Source: Tessaracoccus defluvii (lineage in GTDB: Bacteria; Actinomycetota; Actinomycetes; Propionibacteriales; Propionibacteriaceae). From it: a stretch of DNA of 64,000 nt. The position numbers and the translations under genes were made by a program. The notes beneath the pieces are model-generated. The model did not search any database. It worked only from the letters and a program-made list of their open reading frames with translations, and had not been told where the DNA came from. Shown in pieces: positions 10,138 to 18,943 of the stretch (positions are counted from its first letter, which is position 1; every line of letters starts with the position of its first letter). The stretch spans positions 744,001-808,000 of the forward strand of contig NZ_CP060789.1 in NCBI RefSeq assembly GCF_014489575.1. Direction: 5' to 3'.

Positions 10138-11106
10138 TCAGGCCGCCGGTTCGCCCGCCCGGCGGAGCCTGCCCGCCAGCACGCTGCTGACCACCAGCTG
10201 AGCCTGGTGGTAGAACATCAGCGGGATCACCAGCACGCTGACCACCGCGCCGCTGAACAGGACGCTCGCCATCGGCACGCCGGTGGCGAGCGACTTCTTC
10301 GTGCCACAGAACATGACGGCGATGCGGTCCTCGCGGCTGAAGCCGAGCCAGCCGCCCGCGGCCCACGTGAGCCAGAACATGCCTGCCAGCAGGACCGCGA
10401 TCAGGGCCGTGACGAGGAGCAGATCCTCCGGGCGCAGCTCACGCCACACGCCCGAGACGCGCAGCTGGGAGAAGGCGCCGTACACGATGAGGGCGATCAC
10501 GCCCTGGTCCAGGTAGCGGATGCGGGCCTTGTTGCGGGCCATGAAGTCGGCCGTCGCGAAGCGGGAGGCCTGGCCGAGGACGAACGGCAGCAGCAGCTGC
10601 ACCACGACGGCCCAGATCTGGCCCAGCCCGATCGAGCCACCGCTGGTGGCGGGGAGGAACAGCATCGCCAGCAGCGGGGTGAGGATCACGCCGAGCACGT
10701 TCGACGCCGTCGCCGCGACCATTGCGGAGGCGACGTTGCCTCCCGCGAGGGACGTGAAGGTGATCGAGGACTGCACCGTCGAAGGAACCAGGCACAGGAA
10801 CACCAGCCCCACCCGCATCGGCTCCGACAAGACGGTGTCCGGGATCGCCAGCACCGGGATCGCCAGCAGGGGGAACACCACGAAGGTGGCGGCGAGGATC
10901 ACGAGGTGGACCCGCCAGTTCCGCAGTCCCGCCAGCGCCTCGGCGCCGGAGAGCTTGGCGCCGTAGCCGAAGAAGAGCACGAAGATGCCGATCTTCGTGA
11001 CGACTTCGAGCGCCTCGGCGGCCCCACCGGACACCGGCAGCAGCAGCGCGACCGCCAGGGTGGCGAGGATCAGCACCAGCATCGGGTCGATCTTCAGTCT
11101 CTTCAC
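10138..11106 (-). CDS. bile acid:sodium symporter-like (SBF) membrane protein
   Basis: Integral membrane protein of 322 residues with about ten hydrophobic segments. VPSTVQSSITFTSLAGGN matches the conserved crossover motif of the SBF-like family (PF13593 type); a second conserved stretch is MFCGTKKSLATGVPMA. Members transport organic anions or other solutes with sodium; the substrate is unknown here. The GTG start lies in a GTGA overlap with the stop of the fused pabB-pabC gene, so a much longer upstream reading is just the folate gene in another frame. The coupling to pabBC suggests co-expression, but I know of no metabolic reason for it. Confidence 0.82.
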   Translation of the reverse strand: MKRLKIDPMLVLILATLAVALLLPVSGGAAEALEVVTKIGIFVLFFGYGAKLSGAEALAGLRNWRVHLVILAATFVVFPLLAIPVLAIPDTVLSEPMRVGLVFLCLVPSTVQSSITFTSLAGGNVASAMVAATASNVLGVILTPLLAMLFLPATSGGSIGLGQIWAVVVQLLLPFVLGQASRFATADFMARNKARIRYLDQGVIALIVYGAFSQLRVSGVWRELRPEDLLLVTALIAVLLAGMFWLTWAAGGWLGFSREDRIAVMFCGTKKSLATGVPMASVLFSGAVVSVLVIPLMFYHQAQLVVSSVLAGRLRRAGEPAA

Positions 11107-12817
11107 TCGTCCTCCATCCGGGCCTCCAGCAGCCCGCGCAGCGCGTTGGTCACGACGATCCGGCCGGATCGGCGCAGCTGGGCCACGGTCAGCTCGGCCT
11201 CCTCCACCCGGCCCGCCCCGAGCGGGGACGGGTCGGCCAGCAGGGCGGCCCGCTGCACCCCGGGCAGCACCCCGAGTGAGGTCGGCGGGGTGAGCCACCG
11301 TCCGTCGACGAGGGCGAACACCGAGCACCGGCCGCCCTCCAGGACCCTGCCGGAGGCGTCGTGGCCGATGGCGTCGAAGGCGCCCCGCGACGTCGCCCAG
11401 GCTGTGGCCGCGTCCAGGTGGGCACGCGCGTCGGTCTTGTGCCCGGCGAGGGGATGGGCGGGCCAGGGCTCAGGTGCGAGCAGCACGCGGACAGGGACCG
11501 CGGTGGGTTCCAGCGGGCTGCGGGTCACGGAGGTCGCCCCATCTCCGGCGAAGCCCACCCGCACGGCCCAGGCCCCGGAGGACGCGGTGCCCGCGACCGC
11601 CGCGGCGACGGCATCGCCGGGCGGCGGGAAGCCCAGGGCGGCGGCGGAGGCCGCGAGACGTGCCGCGTGCCCCGCGGCCAGGGGGGCGATACCGTCGACG
11701 ACGCGGATGGTCTCGAACAGCGCCACGGGCGGCGCGGGCTCGGCGACGAAGGCCGCCTTGGCCTCGCACTCCAGCCACTCCGCGGCCGGGTCGCTGTCGG
11801 CGACGATGCCCGACCCGATGCCGAGGGTCGCGGCGCCGTCGGCGGTGATTTCGACGGTGCGGATGGCGACGCTCAACCGCAGCCGCCAGCCCAACGCCCC
11901 GGGGTCAGGGTCGATGGTGCCGAGGCTGCCGGTGTACAGGCCGCGGGGGCGCCCTCCGCGGCCCGGATCAGCCGCATGGCCGCCAGCTTCGGCGCGCCCG
12001 TGATCGAGCCGCAGGGGAACGTGGCCGCCAGCAGTGTTCCCGGAGTGCAGCCGGGGGCAGGGTCGCAGGTGATGCTGCTGGTCAGTTGCCACAGGCCGCC
12101 GACCCGCTCGGTCTCGTAGAGGCGTTCGACGGCGACGCTGCCGGGAACCGCGACGCGGCTGAGATCGTTGCGGAGCAGGTCCACGATCATCAGGTTCTCG
12201 GCCCGGTTCTTCGGGTCGTCGCGCAGCCAGCCCGGGTCCTCCGTCGCGGGGGCCGTGCCCTTCATCGGCTTGGCGAGCACCCGCCCGTCGGCGACCTCCA
12301 GGAACAGCTCGGGCGACAGGCTGAGGGTCCACGGGGCGGCCGGGCCCGGCAGGTGCGCGAGCACCCCGTACGCGACCGGCTGCCTGGCCCGGAGCCGGTG
12401 CCACAGCCCGATCGGGTCGCCGTGGAGCCGTGCGGTGCGCGCATGCGTGTAGTTGACCTGGTAGCTGGTTCCTGCCGCGATGTCCTCCTGGAGCCGGGCG
12501 ACGGTGTCGGCGTAGTGCTCCGGGTCGACGTCCGGGACCGCGGGGGTGAGCCAGCCGGGGGAGACGGCCGGGGGAGCCGGGGCCTCGTCGGCGGACTCGG
12601 CGAACCAGTATAGTGCGCCGTCCGCTGCCGGGAGCAGGCCGAGGTGCGCCTCCCCGAGTGTGTAGGGGAGCCAGGCGAAGCAGTGCAGGCCCTCGGCCCA
12701 CCCGGCCTCCAGCGCCGCGTCGATGCCGCCCAGATCCACCGGGTCGACGCGGACCAGGCCCGTGAGCCGCCGGCTGCGGCCGACGAGCGCGTCGTCGAGC
12801 AGCACGAACGGTCCCAT
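11103..12817 (-). CDS. pabB: fused aminodeoxychorismate synthase component I / 4-amino-4-deoxychorismate lyase (frame broken near 11945-11949)
   Basis: Folate pathway: chorismate to 4-amino-4-deoxychorismate (N-terminal chorismate-binding domain), then to p-aminobenzoate (C-terminal aminotransferase class IV lyase domain). Seen: YQVNYTHA, KPMKGTAPAT, ENLMIVDLLRNDLSRV and SITGAPKLAAM in the synthase part; ALFETIRVVDG, GRVLEGGRCSVFAL and VTNALRG in the lyase part. The frame breaks after IRAAEG: the expected continuation (APRGLYTGSLG) is one frame over and is restored by adding one G to the GGGGG at 11945-11949 (plus strand), giving 571 residues. TACCCT 7 nt before the ATG indicates a leaderless start. 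Confidence 0.87.
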
Positions 12818-12824
12818 GGGCGAA

Positions 12825-12830
12825 AGGGTA
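12825..12830 (-). promoter_or_regulatory. -10 box for pabBC (leaderless)
   Basis: TACCCT on the minus strand, 7 nt before the ATG at 12817. It is divergent from the SpoU promoter 29 nt away. Confidence 0.5.
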
Positions 12831-12858
12831 GCGGGCGGCGTCGGGGCATCGCCCCCGG

Positions 12859-12864
12859 TAGTCT
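12859..12864 (+). promoter_or_regulatory. -10 box for the SpoU methyltransferase gene (leaderless)
   Basis: TAGTCT ends 7 nt before the GTG at 12872. Confidence 0.5.
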
Positions 12865-12871
12865 CGGCGCC

Positions 12872-13645
12872 GTGCTGATCGACGTGACGGACCTGGCTGA
12901 CCCGCGGCTCAGCGACTTCGTGGGGCTACGCGATGCGCAGTTGCGGCGGCGCGAGGAGCGCTTCATCGCCGAGGGGCTGACCATCATCGAGCGGGCGTTC
13001 GCCGCCGGCTGCCGGCCCCGGGCGCTGCTGGTGCAGCCCCGCTGGCTGCCAGGGTTGGCCCCGTTGTTGGAGGCCTGGCCGCGGGTGCCCGTCTACGTCG
13101 CCTCGGAGGGGTTCATCGAACAGGTCTCCGGGTTCCACGTCCATCGTGGGGCGCTCGGCTCGTTCGATCGCCCGGCCGAGGCGGGCTGGGACGACGTCCT
13201 GGCCGGTCGGCGGCTGATCGTCTGCGAGGACACCGTCGACCACGCCAACCTGGGGGCCATCGTCCGGGTGGCCGCGGGGCTCGGCTGGGACGCCGTGCTG
13301 CTGTCGCCCGGTGCGGCCGACCCGTTGTACCGGCGGGCGATCAAGGCCTCGATGGGCGCCAGCCTGGAGCTGCCGTGGCGGCGGCTCGAAGGGGACCACG
13401 AACTGGAACGGCTGCGGGCCGCCGGCTTCCGGCTGGTGGCCACGACACTGTCCGACCGGTCGGTCGATCTCGCCGACTACCGGGCCGGCGACAGGGTCGC
13501 GCTGCTGCTGGGCACCGAGGGGTCGGGGCTCAGTGAGGGCTGGACCGCCCGCGCCGACGACCACGTCCGGATCGAGATGACCGACAAGGTCGACTCGCTG
13601 AACGTGGCCGCCGCCGCGGCGATCTTCGCCTACGCGCTGCGCTGA
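12872..13645 (+). CDS. TrmH/SpoU-family RNA 2'-O-methyltransferase
   Basis: Cytosolic SPOUT methyltransferase of 257 residues. The N-terminal substrate-binding part (about 1-90) contains RREERFIAEGLTIIERAF; the C-terminal knot domain has the three SpoU motifs: CEDTVDHANLGAIVRVAAG, LLLGTEGSGLSE and DKVDSLNVAAAAAIFAYAL. Members methylate the ribose of a nucleotide in tRNA or 23S rRNA; the specific target is not inferable. The GTG start is supported by the -10 box 7 nt upstream. The stop is 4 nt from the end of the convergent secreted nuclease gene. Confidence 0.88.
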   Translation: MLIDVTDLADPRLSDFVGLRDAQLRRREERFIAEGLTIIERAFAAGCRPRALLVQPRWLPGLAPLLEAWPRVPVYVASEGFIEQVSGFHVHRGALGSFDRPAEAGWDDVLAGRRLIVCEDTVDHANLGAIVRVAAGLGWDAVLLSPGAADPLYRRAIKASMGASLELPWRRLEGDHELERLRAAGFRLVATTLSDRSVDLADYRAGDRVALLLGTEGSGLSEGWTARADDHVRIEMTDKVDSLNVAAAAAIFAYALR

Positions 13646-13649
13646 GGGA

Positions 13650-16028
13650 TCAGCGTCCCGTGGACGGCAGCCCCGGCCGCACGACCGGCGGGGTGGGCTT
13701 CGTCGGCGACGGGGTGGGCTTCGTCGGCGGAACCTCTTCTTCCGGCTCGGTGAGCAACAGACCCACCAGGACCGGATCGTGGTCCGACGACCGGTACGGA
13801 TCGTTGCCCCACAGCGCCTGCTGACCCTCCGACTTGAAGTTCAACTGGTAGTCGAACAGGTCGGACTCGTCCGCGTTGATGTTCCAGGCGGCGGCACCTG
13901 TCACGTACGGGGTCAGCGGCGAGCTGGACAGCGCGTGGTCCAGGTAGCCCGTCATGCCGTCGAACACGTACGAGTAGACGGCCGTCCCCTTGAACTGGTG
14001 CAGCAGGTTCGCGAATCCGGCCTCGACGAGGGCGTCGATCGGATCCTCGAACGTGTAGCTGTTCAGGTCGCCGAGGATCAGCGTGCGGTCCTCGCCCTGG
14101 CCGGTCGGGTCCCCGGCCAGCCAGGTCGCCATCGCCTTCGCGGCCGCCAGGCGCACCGCGTTGCAGTTGCCCGCGCCGTCGCCCTGGTCGGGCTCCTCGC
14201 AGGCGGAGCCCTTCGACTTCAGGTGGCTCACGGCGACGTTGAACGTCTCCCCGGTCGCGATCTCGCGGAAGGTCTGGAGCAGCGTCGGACGGTTGAGACC
14301 GTCCTGGTAGTCCAGGGCGGCCCAGTCGCCGACGGGGGCGACGACGGCCTTCTTGTAGATCAGCGCCTGGATGATGGCGTCATCGCCGAGCCGTCCCGTG
14401 TTGATCGCCGCGTAGACGTCTCCGCCGACCCGCGAGTTCAGGGCCCTGACCAGGTTCTCGACGGCCGTGCCGTTGTTCTCGATCTCCACGAGCCCGACCA
14501 CGTCGGCATCCATCGCGGCGAGTGCCGCGACGATCTTGCTCTGCTGCCGCTCGAACTCCGCGGCGTTGTCGGCGCCGCGTGCGGAGTCGTCCTCCGAGGT
14601 GAGCGTGGTGAAGTAGTTCAGAACGTTCATTGAGGCCACGGTGACGTCGCCGCCGACCGCCGGCACTTCGGGCCGCGGGTTGGTGTGGGCGTGGTGGGCG
14701 CCCTGCGTCGGCTGGATGCGCCAGGTGTTGAAGGCGTGGCTCAGGATGCCGGTGAGGTCCGTGACGGTGTCACCCGCGCGGAAGTAGTTGTCGCGCGTGA
14801 ACTCGCGCCCGTTCGGGTGGATCGCCGGGTCGGGGTTCTGGTTGGTGCGTCCGTCGTCGACGAGGATGCGGTTCGCCAGGTTCGTGGCGAGCAGGTCCGC
14901 CGCGGCAGATCCGGGTTCGACCACGGAGGTGGGGTTGTGCTGCCTGGAGCGGCCGTAGACGAGCTCGCCGTAGCGGTCGAAGTTGAACGTCTCCAGGATC
15001 GTCAGCGGCTCCGAGAAGGCAACGAGCATCGACTCCCGCGCCTCCGGGGAAGTCAGTGGCAGCCCGATCGCGGTGGGCGTGATCACCGAGGCGGTGCCGG
15101 TCGCCGGGACGACGGCGTTCGCGCGGAGCTGCGTCTGGCCACCGAACTCGCTCACGGGGCCCGTGATCCGCAGGAAGTCGCCGACCGCGACGTCGGCGCC
15201 GCCGGGCGCGTAGACGAAGATGGCGTCGCTGGTGGCGGCATCGCCGTCGCCGCCGTCCTGCACGAAGTAGCCGTTCAGCCCGCCGGTCTGGAAGTCGCCG
15301 GTGACGACTCCCTCGATCGTGACGGTCTTTCCGTTCATGGCGGCGATGTCCGCGGTGCCCTGCACGGCGCCGATCGCGACGACGTCGGACGGCGGGTCGA
15401 CCGGCGGATCCGTGGGCGGATCGGTCGGCGGCGTCGTGGAGCCGTCACAGGTGAAGGTGCCCAGCACCGAGAAGGTGTTGTTGGGGTGACCGGTCCACTG
15501 CGCGGACGGGTCGAACTCGTTCAGCGGGTCGGTGTCGACCACGCAGCCAGAGCGCACCAGGGAGCGGTCCTGCGTCGCCACGCCACCGCCCGACCAGCCG
15601 CCGGCGGGGCGGGCCCCGGTCTGGCCGAACGAGTCGACGACGACGCCGGCGCGGTGCAGCTGGATGGCGTCATCGCCGTTCCAGATCCCGGCGGAGGTGA
15701 GGGCGTCGGCGGCGTCCACCAGTTCGGTGGCCGCCAGGCTGTGCGCCAGGGTCCAGCGGCCGCCGGCTGCCAGGGTGCCTGTCATGTCGATGGTGATGGA
15801 GGGGCTGGTGGCGCCGTTGCTGTACACGGCGACCGCGTAGTCGGACAGGTCGACGGAGGCGCCTGTCGGGTTGTAGACCTCGAGGGCCTTGTTGTTGCTG
15901 CTGCCCTCGATGTACACGCTGAACATCAGCGAGGTCGGGGCGGCTGAGGCCTGGCTGGGCGCTGCCAGCGCGAACCCTCCGGGGAGGGCCGCTGCTGTCA
16001 GCACCGCCAGTGCGCGTCGGGACATCAT
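13650..16028 (-). CDS. ExeM/NucH-like secreted nuclease with lamin-tail domain
   Basis: Extracellular endonuclease/exonuclease/phosphatase-fold protein of 792 residues. Order: signal peptide (1-29, cleavage near SQASAAP); lamin-tail-like domain (about 32-140); proline linker (PPTDPPTDPPVDPP); OB-fold (VTIEGVVTGDF); EEP domain from VTVASMNVLNYFTTL with VGLVEIENNG, VSHLKSKGS, ILGDLNSY and the final SSDHDPVLVGL, which supplies the catalytic Asp-His. It likely degrades extracellular DNA. The C-terminus is a Pro/Thr/Lys stalk ending in LPSTGR directly before the stop, with no hydrophobic tail. The ATG at 16028 has AGGAG upstream; in-frame codons further upstream precede the signal peptide and are rejected. 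Confidence 0.85.
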   Translation of the reverse strand: MMSRRALAVLTAAALPGGFALAAPSQASAAPTSLMFSVYIEGSSNNKALEVYNPTGASVDLSDYAVAVYSNGATSPSITIDMTGTLAAGGRWTLAHSLAATELVDAADALTSAGIWNGDDAIQLHRAGVVVDSFGQTGARPAGGWSGGGVATQDRSLVRSGCVVDTDPLNEFDPSAQWTGHPNNTFSVLGTFTCDGSTTPPTDPPTDPPVDPPSDVVAIGAVQGTADIAAMNGKTVTIEGVVTGDFQTGGLNGYFVQDGGDGDAATSDAIFVYAPGGADVAVGDFLRITGPVSEFGGQTQLRANAVVPATGTASVITPTAIGLPLTSPEARESMLVAFSEPLTILETFNFDRYGELVYGRSRQHNPTSVVEPGSAAADLLATNLANRILVDDGRTNQNPDPAIHPNGREFTRDNYFRAGDTVTDLTGILSHAFNTWRIQPTQGAHHAHTNPRPEVPAVGGDVTVASMNVLNYFTTLTSEDDSARGADNAAEFERQQSKIVAALAAMDADVVGLVEIENNGTAVENLVRALNSRVGGDVYAAINTGRLGDDAIIQALIYKKAVVAPVGDWAALDYQDGLNRPTLLQTFREIATGETFNVAVSHLKSKGSACEEPDQGDGAGNCNAVRLAAAKAMATWLAGDPTGQGEDRTLILGDLNSYTFEDPIDALVEAGFANLLHQFKGTAVYSYVFDGMTGYLDHALSSSPLTPYVTGAAAWNINADESDLFDYQLNFKSEGQQALWGNDPYRSSDHDPVLVGLLLTEPEEEVPPTKPTPSPTKPTPPVVRPGLPSTGR

Positions 16029-16138
16029 GGTGGGTGGACTCCTTGCGAAAGCCGGACGGATGCCGTCCGAGCCTAGGGTGCCCAGGAGTCCGGGGGGTGA
16101 ACACAGGGAAAACGGGGGCCGAAGGTCGACCCGGGAGG

Positions 16139-16747
16139 TCAGGCCTCCGCGGTGACGGGCAGCGGGGCCACCTTCAGCTTCGGGGACACGGGCCAGTCGT
16201 CGGGGTAGCGGTAGGCCAGGTCGGCGACCTTCTGGTCCAGCTGACGGCGCGACCGGCTCGAAAGCCGGTCGCCGAAGACGGTGCCGTTGAGGTGGTCGGT
16301 CTCGTGCTGCAGGCACCGGGCCAGCAGGCCCGTGCCGCGGACGGTGATGTCCTCGCCGAACGCGTCCTGCCCGGTGCACACGGACTGGTCGGGGCGGGCG
16401 AGGCTCTGGTAGCCGCCCGGGTGGGAGAGGCAGCCCTCCTCGGCGGCTTCGAGGTTGCGGTCCTTGCCCTCGGGCAGTGTGACCTCAGGGTTGCACACGA
16501 CGCCGAGCTGGATGTTGTCGTCGGCGTCGGGGCACTCGTAGATGAAGACGGCGAGATCGACACCGACCTGGGTCGCGGCCAGGCCGACGCCGTCGGCCGC
16601 CCGCATCGTCGCGAACATGTCGCGGATCAGCGTGTGGAGTTCCTCGCCGAACTCCGTCACCGGACGCGTCTGTGCGTGCATGACCGGGGTTCCCCACCTG
16701 GTGATCGGCAGAACCTTGCCGCCGGTGGTGAGATCGACTCCGGGCAT
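16139..16747 (-). CDS. def: peptide deformylase
   Basis: Removes the N-formyl group from nascent proteins at the ribosome exit; Fe/Zn metalloenzyme. All three family motifs are present: GVGLAATQVG, EEGCLS (metal Cys) and QHETDHLNG (HExxH-type metal site). Its 202 residues are typical. ATG 16747 is chosen because AGGAGG precedes it; longer readings lack a ribosome site. It stands alone, divergent from xerC. Confidence 0.94.
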   Translation of the reverse strand: MPGVDLTTGGKVLPITRWGTPVMHAQTRPVTEFGEELHTLIRDMFATMRAADGVGLAATQVGVDLAVFIYECPDADDNIQLGVVCNPEVTLPEGKDRNLEAAEEGCLSHPGGYQSLARPDQSVCTGQDAFGEDITVRGTGLLARCLQHETDHLNGTVFGDRLSSRSRRQLDQKVADLAYRYPDDWPVSPKLKVAPLPVTAEA

Positions 16748-16792
16748 GAACGCCTCCTGTGTGCCTTCGGGTTGGTGACCAGTCAAGTATGC

Positions 16793-16818
16793 CGCACCGG
16801 GTGTCGGTGCCCGGTGCG
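16793..16818. repeat. 9-bp inverted repeat between def and xerC
   Basis: CGCACCGGG and CCCGGTGCG flank an 8-nt loop in the 97-nt divergent intergenic region. It could be an operator, a transcript hairpin or a chance GC pairing. Confidence 0.4.
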
Positions 16819-16844
16819 CCGCCCCGCTGGGGGAGGATGGAGCG

Positions 16845-17749
16845 GTGGAACTACCGCCGGGCTGGGCCGCCCTGATCGACGAGTACGCCGACCATGTGGG
16901 CGCCGAGCGAGGCCTGTCGGCCAACACCGTCCGTGCCTACCGCTCCGACCTGACGGCGCTCGCCGCCCAGGTGGACGTCGCCCCCGACATGGTGACCCTG
17001 TCCCGGCTACGCGGCTGGCTCGCCGCGCTCGGCGAGGCCGGAGCGGCACCCTCCAGCGTGCAACGGCGAGTCGCGTGCGTGCGCGGATTCTTCGCGTGGG
17101 CCGAGGCGGAGGGCCATCTGCGGGACAACCCCGCCGCCCGGCTCAAGTCGCCGCGGCGGAACAGGAGGCTGCCCCGGGTCCTGCCCGCCGGCGTCGTCGA
17201 CGAGCTGCTTGCCGCGGGCGCCGATCGCGCCGCAGCCGGGGCCGATCCGCTGGCCGTGCGCGACCTCGCCCTGGTCGAGCTGCTCTACTCGAGTGGGCTG
17301 CGGGTGTCGGAGGCCGTCGGACTGCGCCTCGGAGACATCGACCGTGAGCGCCGCAGCGTGGTCGTCGTCGGCAAGGGGGACAGGCAGCGCACCGTCCCGC
17401 TCGGGGTTCCCGCGCTGCGGGCCCTCGACGACTGGCTGGGGGTGCGCCCTGCGGTCTCGCGCCCGGGGAGCCCCGACGCGGTGTTCCTCGGCGCACGCGG
17501 AGGAGCGCTGGACCCCAGGGTGGCGCGACGTGTCGTCCACGAGGCGACGGCGGCCGCCGGGCCGGGAGCGGAGATCGGCCCCCACGGCCTGCGTCACGCC
17601 TTCGCCACGCACCTGATCGAGGGCGGAGCGGATCTCCGCAGTGTCCAGGAGATGCTCGGCCACTCCTCGGTGGCCACCACGCAGATCTACACGCACGTCA
17701 CCGCGGACCGGCTCCGCGACACCTTCCGGCAGGCGCACCCCGCGCCTGA
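16845..17749 (+). CDS. xerC: tyrosine recombinase XerC (frame broken near 17738-17741)
   Basis: Site-specific recombinase that resolves chromosome dimers at dif with XerD. An N-terminal SAM-like DNA-binding domain (about 5-90) is followed by the catalytic domain with LLYSSGLRVSEA (first Arg), GKGDRQRTVPL (Lys), HGLRHAFATHL (His-x-x-Arg), LGHSSVATTQIYTHV (His/Trp position and Tyr nucleophile). The Xer ending DRLRDTFRQAHPRA-stop appears if one C is added to the CCCC at 17738-17741; the stop then falls at 17749, 2 nt before the convergent LytM gene. As given, the frame runs on to 17891, antisense over that gene. GTG 16845 follows GGGAGG. Confidence 0.9.
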
Positions 17750-17751
17750 GC

Positions 17752-18655
17752 TCACGGCGCCGGCAGCGTCAGCGGATCGACGAGCGCGCCGTCCCGCCAC
17801 GCCATCCAGTGCAGGTGGCAGCCGGTCGACAGCCCCGTCGAGCCGACCCTCCCCATACGCTGCCCCTTCCCGAGCCGCTGGCCGACCGTGACGTCGAGGC
17901 CGGGCAGATGGTTGTAGGCGGTGACCAGGCCGTCGCCGTGGTCGAGGAAGACGCGCCAGCCGTAGGCGCGGCTCCACGCGGTCCGCGTCACCACCCCGGC
18001 CGGGGAGCGGTCACCGGTGAACCGCAGGCCGCAGCCAGGTCGACGCCGTCGTGCAGCCTGCGCTCCCCTGTGATGGGGTGGTCCCGCAGGCCGAACCCCG
18101 AGGTGAGGCGGCCGTCCACCGGTAGTCGACCGCCCCCGGCCGCCGCGACGGGCCGCGGCCGGATGACCGGCACCGTCCCACGCGGAAGCAGCCGGACCTC
18201 GGCCACCCGGCTCCCGGCGAGGGGATCCGCGTACCTGACGCCGTCGGTCAGGCCCCAGTGCAGGCAGGCAGCGGGCCGGCAGTGGCCTGCTGCGAGGGTG
18301 CCGAGGGGCTGCCCCTGCCGCACGGTCTCTCCCGTGGTCACGCTCGCGTGCACGTTCTGATAGGTGGTGCGCCAGCCGTCCCCGTGGTCGACGCTCACGG
18401 TCGGGGCCCCCGCGACGGACCCGGCGAACGACACGGTTCCCCCGCCGCGGCCACCACCGGGTCGCCCACCCGCCCGGGCAGATCGACGCCGCGGTGACCC
18501 GCCTCGTAGCGGCCCACGTCGTCAAACCCGCGGACCGGAACGCCGGGCAGGGGCGCGGCCAGGGACGGGGGAGGGGAGGCGGCGGCCGGGACCGGTGCCC
18601 ACACGGTGGCGGGCAGCATGAGGAGGGCGACGCAGAGCAGACAGATCCGGTGCAT
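17752..18655 (-). CDS. secreted tandem M23 (LytM) peptidase-like protein (two frame breaks)
   Basis: Exported cell-wall protein, about 301 residues if repaired. Signal peptide 1-26 (ATVWAPVPAAA). The first LytM domain has HRGVD but ACLHWGL, so the first His of the usual His-x-His is Cys and this copy is probably inactive. The second has LHDGVDL and GCHLHWM, so it keeps the zinc ligands and catalytic His. Breaks lie in the CCCCC run at 18439-18443 and near 18000-18005; adding one base at each joins three frames into one smooth protein. It may hydrolyse peptidoglycan peptides or act as an amidase activator. It is convergent with xerC, an arrangement frequent upstream of rpsB in actinobacteria. 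Confidence 0.78.
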
Positions 18656-18721
18656 ACTCCGTTGTGGGTCACGCTCACGGGAGTGGCCCGGGCGAACCGG
18701 TGCCTGTGGACAGCAGACGGT

Positions 18722-18750
18722 TTGGCCGCCCCGGCGCGGGGCGATACGAT
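18722..18750 (+). promoter_or_regulatory. putative rpsB-tsf promoter
   Basis: TTGGCC and TACGAT are separated by 17 nt, giving a leader of about 185 nt before rpsB. Confidence 0.45.
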
Positions 18751-18859
18751 GGACGACGCAGTCCTCATGGGCTGACATCGCATGCGCTTTCTCGGGTGAC
18801 CGTCGACTTCCGCGTGGTCCCGCCTCCGGGCGGGTGCTGAAGGCCGGGCGCATCAGGAA

Positions 18860-18916
18860 GACCCCTCGGGTCGCAAACCACTGTGGGCCCCGGCCCACCC
18901 AAGTCAGGTGGGGCCG
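18860..18916 (+). promoter_or_regulatory. structured rpsB leader
   Basis: Two hairpins precede rpsB: GACCC/GGGTC (18860-18872) and CGGCCCACC paired with GGTGGGGCCG (18891-18916, one bulge). They could form an S2 autoregulatory leader; I do not recognise a named motif. Confidence 0.35.
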
Positions 18917-18943
18917 TCGCGCCCTGCCGCGAAAGGAACGGCC

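Noticed and set aside
16029..16379. N-terminal extension of the secreted nuclease
   Set aside because: It would place about 115 Arg/Pro-rich residues before a normal signal peptide; AGGAG and two ATGs mark the start at 16028.
17750..17891. C-terminal 47-residue extension of XerC over the LytM gene
   Set aside because: It has no similarity to Xer ends and is antisense to a coding region; one added C gives the canonical ending at 17749.
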